Shown: positions 1 to 11,305, numbered from the stretch's first letter. The stretch is 64,000 bases of DNA from Punica granatum (GCF_007655135.1 NC_045133.1:28493845-28557844); one strand, 5' to 3'. Numbers and translations: made by a program. Notes: a model not told the origin generated them from the sequence alone.

Positions 1-943
1 AAATTTTGAGTTTGTAAACATTATTTCTCAATATTATGTGAAAAAATAACCTTAGAAAAGGAGAAAAAAAAAAGTAAAATGATTTTCTAAAAGTAAACAG
101 GCAATCCTAATCAAATATTTGGAGCATGCCAAGGTGTGGAATTAGAATATGAAAATGAAATGACAAATATGCCCATGAATAATTATTTTTTTAAAATAAA
201 AATTTTTTGAAATTTAAAAAAGAAAAAGAGGAGAAGAAGAGTTGAATGGAACTGAGGGGGCCATGGTTGCCCAATGCCGACGATCATTGCCCTGACAATG
301 TCATTGGCACCCTTAGAGGACGTCGATCTCAACTGGGTAGTGGTGGCCGATATTGGGCCACCACTGCTCAAAATTAATTTAAAAAAAAAGAGTAAAGATG
401 GTCACTAGCGATCTTAATTGGGGACAGTGGTTATAAGTATCAGGCCACCGTAGGCCCCATCTCCTCTCTCTCTTATCTGCCTTTTTTAAAAAAAAAAAAA
501 ATTCGGGTGGTGGTGGCCCAGCGCCGTCCACCATCCTAGCGAGTTGGTCGGCAACCCATAAGGCTGCATGCGACCTCGCGCAATGGGATATGTCTTGTGA
601 TGTTTGTATCCTAATTTATAAACTCATGATTCTGTGTCCTAAACATATGATAAGAATTTTCAAAATCTGATTTCACCTCTTATCCCAACCACCAAACACG
701 GCCTAAGAGTATTCTGCAGCTTACGTTGCAATCATATATATGTATGTGTATATGTATATAAATAGAGCTGTAAGAAAGGAAAGGAATCCATTTTACATGC
801 ATTCAGACTTGCATGCTTGTGTTGTCCATGAGAAGATTATAAAGACCAGGCAGGCACGTCGCGGTACTACTTGGGGTAAGAGGGAGCGGGGTGCCTGTCA
901 TATACAACCGGCTCCTGGGAACATATATAGTATCACTTCTTTT
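1..943. other. Gene-free AT-rich stretch
   Basis: No supported gene. The short open frames here lack recognisable domains or codon bias. A GC-richer patch at about 240-560 repeats the theme of gccaccactgc and ggtggccc words that also appears near 29.4-29.6 kb and 32.05-32.3 kb, which suggests a dispersed repeat rather than a coding exon. Confidence 0.5.
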
Positions 944-952
944 TTATTTTAA

Positions 953-1654
953 GGGTTAATTGCACCAGTGGTCCAAAAAATTTCATGAATGTTTCAGGTT
1001 GGTCTAATATATTTTTTTGGTAACTTGTTGGTACAAAAAATTTCAAAACCGTTTTAATGTAGTACATTCCGTTAATTGCTACTGACGCCGTTAACAATTT
1101 GCCAACGTGACGCGTCCTATGTGTCACTTTTATTACGTGAAACCAATTATAGTGCGCCACGTCATTTAAGAGGATATAAAATCTGAAAAAGTCCAATAAA
1201 AATACTAAAAATATAGAAAAAAAATTATTTTTAAAATTTTTAAAATAATTTAAAATAATTTAAATTTTAAAATTAAAATTAAAAGTTTAAAATTATTTTT
1301 AAAAGTTTTAAAAATGTAAAAGTTTTTAAATTATTATTATTATTTTAAAAAGTTTTTAAAAAATTTAAAAATAAGTTTTTATTATTTTTCTAAATTTGTT
1401 TTGTATTTTTATTGGACTTTTTCAGATTTTATATCCTCTTAAATGACATAGCGCACTATGATTAGTTCCACGTAAAAAAATGACACATAGGACGCGTCAC
1501 GTCAGTAAAATGTTAACAGCGTCAGGGGCAATTGATGGAATGCACTACATTGAAACGGTTTTGAAACTTTTTGTACCAACAAGTTACCAAAAAAAAAATT
1601 TGAACCAACCTGAAACATTTATGAAACTTTTTGAACCGCCGGTGCAATTAATCC
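953..1654. mobile_element. Mutator-type foldback MITE with 9-bp target duplication
   Basis: The two ends are long imperfect inverted repeats. The left end reads gggttaattgcacc and the right end, reversed, reads ggattaattgcacc. The arms pair over roughly 250 bases each around an A/T-only centre (about 1200-1400). The element is flanked by a perfect 9-bp direct repeat, TTATTTTAA, at 944-952 and 1655-1663, the target-site size made by Mutator-like transposases. No transposase is encoded, so it is non-autonomous. Relatives with similar ends lie at 30039-30464 and 49566-50042. Confidence 0.85.
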
Positions 1655-1857
1655 TTATTTTAAATGAAGGTCATGTGTCGGAAATGGGAATAAGATCAAA
1701 AGGATGAAATAAAATGAGGAGCAGTAGTGTGGAAATTTGAACTGAAATTAAACACAAAAAATAAAAAGTCCCAAAATTTCAATATAAAGAGGAGATTTTG
1801 TTAGAAAAGACTTAGAAAAAGGGGCTTTGCTATTAAGAATTTTTTTAAAAATTTTAT

Positions 1858-1930
1858 TATAGAGTTAATTACTTCAGGGGTACAAAACATTTCATAAACG
1901 TAACATGTTGGTAAAAAGAAAAAAAAATGT
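1858..1930. repeat. Fragment of the same foldback MITE family
   Basis: A single end resembling the MITE at 953-1654 (agttaattac, then ggtacaaaacatttcat and a ttggta word) occurs without its inverted partner. It is probably a truncated copy. Confidence 0.4.
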
Positions 1931-2002
1931 AACAATCGAGCACACAAGTTTTCACAAATGTTACAATCACGTAAATTTTGTCGATTTCTTCTTTATAGGT
2001 AT

Positions 2003-3510
2003 TGTTGGGTGTATCTTGTATTAAGCCACAATCTCGAAAACCCGGTAAACAAGAAAGAAATTTTGAGAAATATTATTTTTTATATTTCGAGATATCTTAT
2101 AACCTCCGAATATATTCAAATGGGGAAATATCATTGGAGAGATATTATGATGTCTTTTGGATGTTATAAATGGGGTCATGTGCGGCTTGTAAAATAAGCC
2201 TCAATTGTTGTGAAACCCCAATCCCTCAAGGGGCCGGTTGAAAGAGTCTTGTATCACGGGGATAGTAATGGTGGATCTTTCTGGAGTTCTTTCGGGGAAA
2301 TTTCTCTATAACTCTAGGGTATTAGACTGAGAAAGTTAAAGAGAATTGGGAGATCGAGTTAGGCTCTTCTCAATGTAGGGTTTGTAATGGGGGTTGGATG
2401 AGAGACATCTCCGAATATTGTAATCTCTGGTTCATTATCTAATGGATTCTTCTGTTGTTCTGCGTCGTGGACATTTCCCTTTCTCATTGGGAGGGTTTTA
2501 CCACGTATATCCGATATCCGATTTTATTTTCTTTGTTATCTCATCTCGTGTTATAGGCATCTTATCATAACAATTGGTATGAGAGCCCATGTGATGGAAT
2601 TGGATCCTGAAGATGCCGATTACGAGATTTAAGGTTGAGAAGGTTGATGAATCAAGCGGCAGTGGATTGTACAGATCGAGTGGAAGATATTATTGTTGAA
2701 GCATGGCCTTGATGGAGCATTAGGAGGAGAAGTCCCGACAGCCGTGACCCGAGCAACGACAAATGAGGTGGAGCCCTTGGGGACTGTAACAGAGCAGGAG
2801 ACACATGGATGTGTCGAAACGCGTTAAGGCGAATACGGTTCGAGGTGGATACTTGGAGATCCAACAAAAAAGTTGTGATCGCGAGAAGATTGACTGTCAT
2901 GATGCTTTGCTGAATGCAAGCCAAGGTGGAGTGTTATTGGGTGTGTCGTGCATTAAGTCGCAATCTTGAAGGCTCGGTAAACGATGAAGAAATCAGAAGA
3001 AATATTATTTCATATATTTCAAGATATCTTGTAACCTCCGAATATATTCGAAGGAAAATATTCTTGGAGAGATATTATGATATCTTTAGAATATATCTTT
3101 TAGATGTTATCAATTGGGTCATATACGGCTTGTAAAATAAGCCTTAGTTGCTTTGAAACCTCGACCTCTCGGGGCTGGTTGAGAGAGCCTTGTATCACGG
3201 GGATAGTGATGGTGGATCTTTCTAAAATTCTTTCGGGAAAATTTCTCTGTAACTCTAAGATATTATAGTGAGAAACTTGTAGAGAATTGAGAGATCGCCG
3301 GTGTGGGGTTTGTAATAGGGGATGGGATGAGACACATATATGAGGACTGTAATCTTCGATTCATTATCTAGTGGATTCTCATACTCTGCTCCGTGGACGT
3401 TTCTCCTTTTTCGTTAGAAGAGGTTTTACCACGTATATTCAATGTCTGATCTTATTTCATTTGATATCTTATCTCGTGTTATATACATGCTATTGCTTAT
3501 ACCATATGCA
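2003..3510 (+). mobile_element. Miniature (TRIM-like or internally deleted) copia-type LTR retrotransposon
   Basis: Two direct long terminal repeats, about 2003-2572 and 2932-3510, share long blocks: the cctccgaatatattc word, the gtatcacggggatagt block, and the ttttaccacgtatat block. Between them lie only about 360 bases. A primer-binding-like word ttggtatgagagcc at 2574-2587 follows the left LTR, and a purine-rich tract ends just before the right LTR (2919-2931). The interior retains a scrap of copia gag: a frame encoding LLLKHGLDGALGGE near 2695-2735, with frameshifts upstream. No protease, integrase or reverse transcriptase is present. The right boundary is approximate and I could not see a clean 5-bp target duplication. 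Confidence 0.7.
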
Positions 3511-4530
3511 TGGACGAACAATAGCAAGTCAATTTCAAAAAGGTTCTCCTATAAGCTACAGCTAAATAATTCTTGTCTCAAGACGGGTACGTCATAGTGT
3601 TATATACACTATTCATTGTGTAACATAATATTACGAAATATTAACAGATTCTCTAATTGATGCATGTTCCAAGCAAGAAAGAGATTTTAATGGGTAATAT
3701 CGAACGAAGAAATTGTTCATAGACAAATTGCACATGATCATGCAGTGTGTCAAAAATAAAACTTTTCCTCTCTTCTTTTCTCTTTAGAAAGTGAGAGATA
3801 GGCAATATTATGAGTGGCTTTCTTCCTTAATTTTTAAACAACATAAAGTCTAGGCCAAACTATAAATATCTTACATTTTTTCCTGAAAATATATCTCATA
3901 AATTAGGAAACTTCTAACCAAACTTAGTGCCTAGTGATAAATTTGATGATTCAGCTCAAAGTATTTAGTATTTGAACTATTTGTGATTATATTAAGTATT
4001 TGAAACACTTGAATTGAAAATAAATGTAATAAATGCTTGTATTGATTACTGGTACTAAAAGTAGCAAATATTTTGAATTAAAAGTAATAAATGTGTCATC
4101 GTAATTCTTTATCATGTTGAGTGGACCTAATGTATATAAATTAATAATAACTCCGAAGGACTTTAATTGAGACTTACAAAAAGTTAAAAAAAAAAATAGA
4201 AAAAGGGGAAGGGGGAGGGGGGCGTCATGTGAGATGGGGCCCTAGATTATATTTTTCGAGTAAATATTTAGTGAGTATTATTCATTTATTTGGATATGTA
4301 ATACACAATTAAAATGCATGAAAGTGAAAAATTGAACCTATAATGAATTCATAAATTTTCACTTATAAATATTTTGATTAGTTGTTACTCATTCAACGTC
4401 GATAATTAGTACTGATCGAATATTTGGTCATATTCTCCATACGTATGTATCACATAGACACGGGGTGCTCCCTTTCCATTTTATTTAGGTGGGGTCTCCG
4501 TACCCTTCCCATGGCTTTCCGTTCCCCTGC
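3511..4530. promoter_or_regulatory. Intergenic sequence upstream of NCED
   Basis: No gene is supported here. This is the space in which the NCED promoter must lie. I see no CACGTG G-box in the proximal part. A purine tract (gggaagggggaggggggc, about 4205-4223) and A/T runs are the only visible structure. Confidence 0.4.
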
Positions 4531-4537
4531 CCTCCCC

Positions 4538-4545
4538 TATATATA
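4538..4545 (+). promoter_or_regulatory. TATA box of the NCED gene
   Basis: TATATATA lies about 300 bases upstream of the NCED start codon, next to a C-rich stretch. It is followed by a long CT-rich leader (about 4565-4740) with many TCTCTC words, a common architecture for a plant 5' untranslated region. Position and composition are seen; promoter function is inferred. Confidence 0.6.
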
Positions 4546-4839
4546 CACATATAAGATCCGCTCCATCTCAGCCAGCCAACCCGACTCGACGACTCACTTC
4601 TTCTTCTAGTTCTCTCTGTCTGTCTTAAGTCTGACTCTCTCACTCTTTTTCTTTTTTTCTTTTTTTCATTTTTGGGGCAAGTTCTCTCTCTCTTTATTTC
4701 CTCCTCCTTCTTCACTCAGATTCACTCTCTCTCTCTGTCTGTCGAATTCCCCTGGAGAAAAATCCACATTTTCCATCTATCAATCAACGTTTAGGAATTG
4801 AAGATATACAGAGAATTCATTTAATTTTACTACTTAATT

Positions 4840-6795
4840 ATGGCAGCGTCCCCTGTTAGTGTTTCCTGGGTCAAGCAGCCATACACAAGCTGCCGCCCTT
4901 CTGCTTCTTCTTCTTCTTCTTCTTCATTATTAACAGAGTACTCGAGCTCCTGCTCAGCCCTGGGTAACCCCTGCCGGAAGAAGAAGCAGCAGCAGCCCAA
5001 CATTAACATAACAAGCTGCTCTCTTCAGACTACTCCTCCCCCGCCCTCCGCCTCCGCCTCCGCCTCCTTTCACTTCCCCAAACAGAGCCTTCCTACATTA
5101 ATTGATCAACCGGTCCCCTCTACCTCAACTCCTCCCCTTACCACTCCCAGTCCAAGTCCCCGTCCCCGCCCCTGCCCCCGCAAGCAAAACAAGGAATTTT
5201 CCACTCATCAGCAGCAGTCACAGTGGGACTGGAACCCACTTCAGAGGGCCGCTGCCTTGGCATTGGACGCGGTGGAGGCTGCCATCGCGTCTCACGAGAA
5301 GAAGCACCCCCTCCCCAAGACCACCGACCCTCGCGTCCAGATTGCGGGCAACTTTGCCCCCGTCCCTGAGCAGCCCCCCTGCCACTCCCTCCCTGTCACC
5401 GGAAAGATCCCCGGTTGCATTCAAGGAGTTTACGTGCGCAATGGTGCCAACCCGCTTCACCAGCCTGCTGGGGGACACCATCTCTTCGATGGTGACGGGA
5501 TGATCCACGCTGTCCGGTTCCAGGGCGATGGCTCCTCCAGCTATACCTGCCGATTCACTGAGACGCACCGCATGGTCCAAGAGCGGGCCCTGGGCCGTCC
5601 CGTCTTCCCAAAGGCCATCGGCGAACTCCACGGCAACTCTGGAATTGCCAGGCTGCTGCTGTTCTATGCCCGCGGGCTTCTTGGGCTTCTCGATCACACC
5701 CACGGGATCGGTGTTGCCAACGCGGGCCTTGTCTACTTCAACAACCGTCTACTCGCCATGTCCGAGGATGATTTGCCGTACCATGTCCTGGTCACTCCCT
5801 TGGGTGACCTAACGACAGTTGGGCGTTACGACTTCAACGGGCAGCTCAATTCCACGATGATCGCCCACCCTAAGATCGACCCAGTCTCTCAGGAGCTCTT
5901 TGCTCTTAGCTATGACGTCGTGAAGAAGCCGTACCTCAAGTACTTCCGATTCTCGCCAGATGGCAACAAGTCGCAGGACGTCGAGATTCCCCTTTGTATG
6001 CCCACGATGATCCACGACTTCGCCATCACCGAACGCTTCGTGGTCATCCCGGACCAGCAGGTCGTGTTCAACCTCGTGGAGTTAATCCGTGGCGGGTCCC
6101 CCGTAATCTATGACAAGAAAAAGATGTCCCGGTTCGGGATCTTGGACAAGAATGCCACCGATGCCAAGGGGATCAGATGGATCGACGCTCCTGATTGCTT
6201 CTGCTTCCATGTGTGGAACGCGTGGGAGGAGCCCGAGAGCGAGGAAGTAGTCGTGGTAGGGTCGTGTATGACCCCACCCGATTCAATCTTCAACGAATCG
6301 GATGAGAACCTAAAGAGTGTCCTGTCGGAAATCAGACTGAGCCTAAGGACCGGGGAGTCTACGCGTAGGCCGATAATCTGCGAGTCCGAGCAGGTGAACC
6401 TGGAGGCAGGCATGGTGAACCGGAACATGCTTGGGAGAAAAACTCGGTACGCCTACCTGGCCCTTGCAGAGCCATGGCCTAAAGTGTCGGGGTTCGCCAA
6501 AGTCGACCTGTCGACGGGGGAAGTGTGGAAGTACACGTACGGAGAGGAGAGGTACGGCGGAGAGCCTTTGTTTCTTCCGAGAAGCCGCCCTGAGGAGTTG
6601 TCAGATCAGGATGATGAAGAAGACGAGGGGCACATCCTGGCATTCGTGCACGACGAGAAGGAATGGAGATCGGAGCTTCGGATAGTGAATGCGAGGACAC
6701 TAGAACTCGAGGCCTCGATCGAGCTCCCATCTCGGGTACCGTATGGGTTCCATGGGACATTTATCGGTGCACAGGAGTTAAGAAGGCAAGCTTAG
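4840..6795 (+). CDS. NCED: 9-cis-epoxycarotenoid dioxygenase, chloroplastic
   Basis: An intronless 651-residue protein of the carotenoid cleavage dioxygenase family. NCEDs cleave 9-cis-violaxanthin or 9'-cis-neoxanthin to xanthoxin in plastids, the committed step of abscisic-acid synthesis. The four iron-binding histidines are present: H343 in AHPKID, H392 in MIHDF, H457 in CFHVWNAW and H638 in GFHGT. The second-shell glutamates sit at E309, E522 and E575, with the spacing of maize VP14. Residues 1-125 form a Ser/Pro-rich, Lys/Arg-containing transit-like region. The helix at about 130-150 ([19 protein letters not shown]) matches the amphipathic membrane-association segment of NCEDs. The N-terminus is unusually long and low in complexity (Ser, Gln and Pro runs), making the protein some 40-50 residues longer than VP14. 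The body is GC-rich within AT-rich surroundings. The ATG at 4840 follows a CT-rich leader. Which NCED paralogue this is cannot be settled by eye. Confidence 0.97.
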   Translation: MAASPVSVSWVKQPYTSCRPSASSSSSSSLLTEYSSSCSALGNPCRKKKQQQPNINITSCSLQTTPPPPSASASASFHFPKQSLPTLIDQPVPSTSTPPLTTPSPSPRPRPCPRKQNKEFSTHQQQSQWDWNPLQRAAALALDAVEAAIASHEKKHPLPKTTDPRVQIAGNFAPVPEQPPCHSLPVTGKIPGCIQGVYVRNGANPLHQPAGGHHLFDGDGMIHAVRFQGDGSSSYTCRFTETHRMVQERALGRPVFPKAIGELHGNSGIARLLLFYARGLLGLLDHTHGIGVANAGLVYFNNRLLAMSEDDLPYHVLVTPLGDLTTVGRYDFNGQLNSTMIAHPKIDPVSQELFALSYDVVKKPYLKYFRFSPDGNKSQDVEIPLCMPTMIHDFAITERFVVIPDQQVVFNLVELIRGGSPVIYDKKKMSRFGILDKNATDAKGIRWIDAPDCFCFHVWNAWEEPESEEVVVVGSCMTPPDSIFNESDENLKSVLSEIRLSLRTGESTRRPIICESEQVNLEAGMVNRNMLGRKTRYAYLALAEPWPKVSGFAKVDLSTGEVWKYTYGEERYGGEPLFLPRSRPEELSDQDDEEDEGHILAFVHDEKEWRSELRIVNARTLELEASIELPSRVPYGFHGTFIGAQELRRQA

Positions 6796-6813
6796 GGGGC
6801 TGTGTAGAGATTA

Positions 6814-6819
6814 AATAAA
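6814..6819 (+). terminator. Possible poly(A) signal of NCED
   Basis: An AATAAA lies 19 bases after the NCED stop codon. This is close to the coding end, and the 3' untranslated region may continue to the T-rich and AATAAG-containing sequence near 6950-7200, so the true cleavage site is uncertain. Confidence 0.35.
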
Positions 6820-7306
6820 GGTGTAGTTAATGAAAGAGGAGATTACTACTGCCAGAGGGACTGTCTGATGATTACATGTACGTACGTCCCCGGGGTTATT
6901 TCCTCTCTGGTAGAAACAAGAGTATTTAGCTACTAGCCATCTTATTATTTACAGATGTCATTTATCTTCTTCTTCTTCTAATTAAATTACAAAAAGAAAA
7001 AAGGTAATTAAAGAGTTGTTGTTAATAGTGGGAGGGGAGTGTGTTGAGCGTGAGGTTACGAGACTGAACCAGCTTGAAGCTTTTTGGCTTTGTAGTTAGG
7101 ATTGGATTGGATTGGGAGCTCAGCTGATTATGTGTATTTTACATACAAAGGCATAATGCATAGTAAACTTGGGACTCTGTTTTCTTCAATAAGATCTCTC
7201 TCTCCCTGTGTGAGTGTGTGTGTTACATAGGAGTGAGATCCTTTCTTTCCATAATAATTAATTTTCCTTCAAGATTTAATTGCTGTCCTTAAAGCAAGAA
7301 ATTACA

Positions 7307-7467
7307 TTAATAAAAATGTGTAGCGTAGTGGTGCACACTTTTACCTGTTGATCCAGAGGTTGCAAGTTCGATATCTAGTGAAATTACTCGTGTCATTTTA
7401 TTAGTTATTTATGATTTCTTCTTCATTATATTAGACATTGGACTTCCTTTGTAATCGAAAAAAAAAA
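7307..7467 (+). mobile_element. tRNA-derived SINE, copy 1
   Basis: A box-like sequence tagcgtagtggt (7321-7332) and B box-like agttcgatatc (about 7365-7376) are spaced as in a tRNA-derived RNA polymerase III promoter, and the unit ends in a poly(A) tail after ttgtaatcg. A perfect 10-bp repeat AGAAATTACA flanks it at 7297-7306 and 7468-7477, the mark of LINE-mediated insertion. Related copies lie at 9389-9542, 10833-10990 and 23968-24175. Confidence 0.85.
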
Positions 7468-7654
7468 AGAAATTACAAGAGAAATATTGCTCAAAAAACT
7501 CATATCAATTTTTTTTTTAAAATGACATAATTGGAGAACTTAAAATTATTGTACGAGAATAGTTAGCCAAAGTATCCATTTCATAATTGAGTCATTATGT
7601 CATCAATCTCATATATGTATATGTATATATCTAAAAAATGTAACAGTTAATCCC

Positions 7655-7856
7655 AAATGGTTTGGCCTAATTATTAAATAGGAGCTTATGTATTCACTCA
7701 GTCATGTGTTCAAATCCCTTGGGACCACTGGAGCACTTTGGCATGATTACTCGCTCCCTGAGTCACCGAAGGTTCATGAAGGCTCACGATCAAGTAGACC
7801 TTAAGATTAGTTGAATGAAGCCCTAACACCCTAGGTCAGCAAAAAGAAAAAAAAAA
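7655..7856 (+). mobile_element. SINE-like repeat of a second family
   Basis: The unit has a tRNA-like B box gtgttcaaatccc (about 7708-7720) preceded by an A-box-like tggtttggcctaat, and ends in an A-rich tail after aggtcagcaaaaag. A partial tail copy (caagtcagcaaaaaa) occurs near 9253. Target duplications were not clear. Confidence 0.5.
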
Positions 7857-7859
7857 TGT

Positions 7860-8080
7860 AACAATTTTATAACCTAAAAAAATGTAACAATTTAAATTGC
7901 CAAAAATACTCACAAAGTATATGAAAGATATCTTTATATTATGGTAAAGAATAAAACATGGTCCATAACAATAAGAGAAAGAGTAGTCATCTTTTCCAAA
8001 CTCTCAACAGTATTCTTTTTCTAATCTTTTTATTATTAAAATATTATTATTTTTTATTTATTTACATTTTCTATATTTCT
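7860..8080. other. AT-rich spacer, one part duplicated at 9.27-9.35 kb
   Basis: No gene. The segment at about 7875-7935 (a tttaaattgcc word, then aatactcacaaagtatatga) recurs at about 9298-9350, so this spacer belongs to a local duplication. Confidence 0.5.
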
Positions 8081-8084
8081 TTCG

Positions 8085-8450
8085 GATTTTTATCCTACAT
8101 TTTATATCTGGAAGTCCAATTAGTTATGACAAATCAAATTCGACTTGACTCCGATCGGTTCACTAAGTGGTAAAACTCCTTCAATTGTGAATTTTTTCCA
8201 CACAATACTCAAAGTCGACTCAATAAATAAAATTATTTGTTTATTTACATATTCTATCATTTTTTTTTTTTGAATCATGACATTTTAAAGTCCAATGAGT
8301 TCCGATTAATCTATTTCGAGTTGAGTCGCCTACTAAGTGATAAAATTCACATTTTCATAAATTTTCTCTACACACAAGACTTGAGTTCCCGTTGCTTACA
8401 ATAAACAAGTGCCAAAATCAACTGAACCAAGCTACATTGGTTGAACATTT
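8085..8450 (-). repeat. Two tandem SINE-like units, minus strand
   Basis: Two diverged copies read on the minus strand carry a tRNA-like A box (tagcttggttcagttg near 8435) and a B box-like region with ctcaagtc near 8390. The same family forms three tandem units at 24740-25425. Both copies share the word for cgacttgactc / gagttgagtcg and an A/T-rich 3' part. Confidence 0.5.
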
Positions 8451-9085
8451 CTAATTTATTCCCTTGCAGTTCTAAATCCTTCCAAGAAAAAGTTCGTGAA
8501 ATGACTTTAAAATAACATATATCTTTTTAAATTGACGACTGATTTATATTTGTCAAATCGTTATTTTAGAGAAGTGAAAGTGCATCATTCTTATTAGGGT
8601 ACACATCCCAGAAAAAAAAAATGAGTCTTCTTAAAAAAATAAATTTAATAATTAACAAAATTGGCAAACTCTTTTTTTTTTGCCTTTTTCTTATTGAGTT
8701 TCATTTTTTTAATATATTATATTTCACATAGTTTCGATGACAATTATTTGTCAATGTAATAAGTCATAGCCTATCATAGTGATTTTCTATATTTCAATAA
8801 CCTAATGAATATCAGTATTCAAAGAAATTAAATAAATAAATAAAAATGACAATGTAACTATTACAAATATAAAATTTGGATTAAGCATAAGAATATATTA
8901 ACTTTTACTTCACGTTAACTATATAAGTTAATATACCTTGTAAGAAGTCTAAAAATTAATAGCCCATTCAATTACTATATATTGATGTTATTGTTTATAT
9001 TGAGTATTGCATAAATTACGACTACGATCTTATTGATAAAAATAAGTTTCAGTCCTGCAACATTCCACGGGCATTTTGCCCTAGT
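8451..9085. other. Gene-free AT-rich stretch
   Basis: No open frame with protein-like content, no clear terminal repeats. Only short A and T runs are visible. Confidence 0.5.
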
Positions 9086-9720
9086 AATTAAATAATAAGG
9101 CAAAATCAAATCTTGATGAGACTAACACTATCCACCGGAAAAAAAATTATCATGTGATCATTATAAATTCTCAAGTAGTTCTGAAAAAAAAGTTTTGTCT
9201 AATCTTTCAAAACTAGAGGAATATTTATTAAACTGTTGTATCTTTTACACCCCAAGTCAGCAAAAAATAATGTAACAGTTTTGTAATCGAAAAAAATTTA
9301 ACAATTTAAATTGCCAAAAATACTCACAAAGTATATGAAAAATAATCTTTGTATAATTAAATAATAAGGCAAAATCAAATATTTGATTTCAAAAGAGAGT
9401 AGCGCGGTGGTGCATGTCATCGCCTGTCGACGTAGAAGTCTTGAATTCGATACCTAGTGAGACTATTCGTGCCCCTTTATGAGTTATTTAGGATTTTTAT
9501 TTTATTGTTTTAGGTCTCATGCCTCCTTTATAACCGAAAAAAAAATCAAATCTTTGATTAGACTAACAGTTGCCATATAATTTTATCCACCGAAAAAATC
9601 TATCTTGTAATTTTATTATACCATTTACATTATAAATGCTCAAGTAGTTTTAACAAAAAAGTTTTGCCTAATCTTTCAAAACTAGAGGAATATTTATTAA
9701 AATGTTGAATCTTTTATTTA
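9086..9720. repeat. Tandem duplication, second copy interrupted by a SINE
   Basis: Unit 1 (about 9086-9240) and unit 2 (about 9350-9720) share aaataataaggcaaaatcaaa, then gactaac, a ccaccg...aaaa stretch, tctcaagtag or gctcaagtag, and the aatctttcaaaactagagga block. In unit 2 the SINE at 9389-9542 splits the sequence exactly where unit 1 is uninterrupted. Confidence 0.75.
9389..9542 (+). mobile_element. tRNA-derived SINE, copy 2
   Basis: The unit has A box tagcgcggtggt and B box gaattcgatacc, and ends with ataaccg plus poly(A). It is flanked by a 17-bp target duplication with one mismatch (9372-9388 and 9543-9559). The neighbouring duplicated unit at about 9097-9110 preserves the uninserted site. 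Confidence 0.85.
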
Positions 9721-9789
9721 TACTCTAAGAAAAATATCCTGAAGAAGTCCACAACTTCAACAGAATGATATTTTTTTTGTTTGGGTTAA

Positions 9790-10360
9790 TCACCTAAAAA
9801 AACATGTCCTTTACATTTTTTTCCTAAATATAATACAACATTTAGAAAATAGCACAGAAAAGTACGACTTTTGCATTTTTTTCCTAAATATAGCACGGCC
9901 TTTAAAGAGTAGCATAGAAATGAATGACATTTCACTTTTTCCTAAATATAGCACGACCTTTAAGAAATAACATAGAAATGCATGACCTTCAAGTTTACCT
10001 ACCATTCTAGCAAGTTAAAAAAGAAGAACGTGCCTGAAAGTCGCATCTTTCTATGTTATATTTAAAGGTCGTGTTATATTTAGGAAAAATAAAAGTCATG
10101 TCTTATGATACTATTATCCAAAGATCGTGCTATATTTAAAAAAAATGCAAAGTTCGTGCCTTTCCGTACTATTTTTAAAATGTTATGCTATATTTAGAAA
10201 AAAGTGCAAATGTTCTATCTTTCTATGATATTATCCAAAGGTCGTGTTATATTTAAGAAAAATGCAAATGTCGTGCTTTTATTTCTTGTTTTTAGAAAGT
10301 CGTGCTATATTTAGAAAAAAGTACGATAGTCATACTTTTCAAGGTGATAACATTTTTTTT
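9790..10360. repeat. Large inverted array of about 60-bp units (foldback element)
   Basis: The left arm has about three units reading tttcctaaatatagcacg plus acctttaa and atagaaatg. The right arm carries about five units in the opposite direction (ggtcgtgctatatttag, gaaaaatgcaaa). The centre is near 10000-10020. The outer ends, gttaatcacc on the left and gttatcacc on the reversed right end, look like terminal inverted repeats. No protein is encoded. A transcript through this region would fold into a long hairpin. Confidence 0.7.
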
Positions 10361-10821
10361 TTGGGGATAAGGAATAGAATGAGAAATTTAGAAGTAGAGA
10401 TTTTTTAGAAGTAGAGATTTCTTATTTTCTTATAAATTCCATTATGCTAATTTTGTTTGAGATTTGTAAAATTTTCACATGTTCCATAAGTTATTGGTCT
10501 CATCTTCAACTATATAACTAGACCTAATAGGTTGTGTTATTATGTCTCTTATAAACCAATAAATTTGTAATATATTTTTCAATGTGGGACAACAAACTCT
10601 CAACACCAACTCTCATATGGCAATGCGTGGTTTTGACATTTCATCTACACATGCCACGCAGACTTGAACACCCGGGTTATTCATATGAATAAATTGAAAA
10701 ATACTCATCAAAGTTATTCCTCTAGTTTTGAATGATTGGACAAACTATTTTTTGTTTTAGTACTCCTTGAGGAGTTCAGTAATAGTGTGCAGAAACAATA
10801 AAAATTATGCGATATGATAAC
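10361..10821. other. Gene-free spacer
   Basis: AT-rich sequence with no supported gene. A gtagagattt word is directly duplicated near 10393 and 10410. Confidence 0.4.
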
Positions 10822-10832
10822 TACCACTTATT

Positions 10833-10990
10833 ATTTTTTATTACAAAAGAGGTTAAAGGTCTAGTAAAATAAAAGAGATATCTTAAATAACTAATAAAGG
10901 GACACGATTAATCTCACTAAGTATCGAACCTGCGATCTTTAAATCAACAGATAAGGCGTGCGTTACTGCGTTACACCTCCTTTTGATAGA
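10833..10990 (-). mobile_element. tRNA-derived SINE, copy 3, minus strand
   Basis: Read on the minus strand it carries a box words gtaacgcagtaacgcac and ggttcgatac, then the same 3' body (gagttatttaagat-like) as copies 1 and 2. A perfect 11-bp target duplication TACCACTTATT flanks it at 10822-10832 and 10991-11001. Confidence 0.85.
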
Positions 10991-11001
10991 TACCACTTAT
11001 T

Positions 11002-11299
11002 GATCAAATTAGAATTTGCCTTATTAGTCATTCAAAGATGATTTTCCCATATAACTTGCAAGTATTTCGGTAATTTACTTGACATATGAAAGGGATGTCG
11101 TATGATGACTTAATGAATTAGTCCAACCACGTTATCTGCCACTGTGACAAGGTATTCCCATTCAATTATCTTTCAAAAAGAACTTCGTTAATGAACCAAA
11201 TAAAATGATATGAGTATCTATGCCCATTGCCACAGTCGGTTTATTTCAACGATTTTTTTTCCCTGTTTGTACTCCAATGTTTACTTTTTAGAGTCGAGG
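11002..11299. other. Spacer, nothing recognised
   Basis: AT-rich sequence with no gene, repeat boundary or RNA that I can support. Confidence 0.4.
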
Positions 11300-11305
11300 A
11301 AAAGT

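Noticed and set aside
3371..3565. Short frame after the miniature LTR element
   Set aside because: It overlaps the right LTR and has no protein similarity that I can recognise.
5102..6760. Several long overlapping frames on both strands within NCED
   Set aside because: They are shadows of the GC-rich NCED coding frame; the NCED frame alone has the conserved residues.
7307..10990. Possible functional tRNA genes from the A and B boxes
   Set aside because: The boxes are followed by SINE bodies with poly(A) tails and target repeats, and no cloverleaf could be made.
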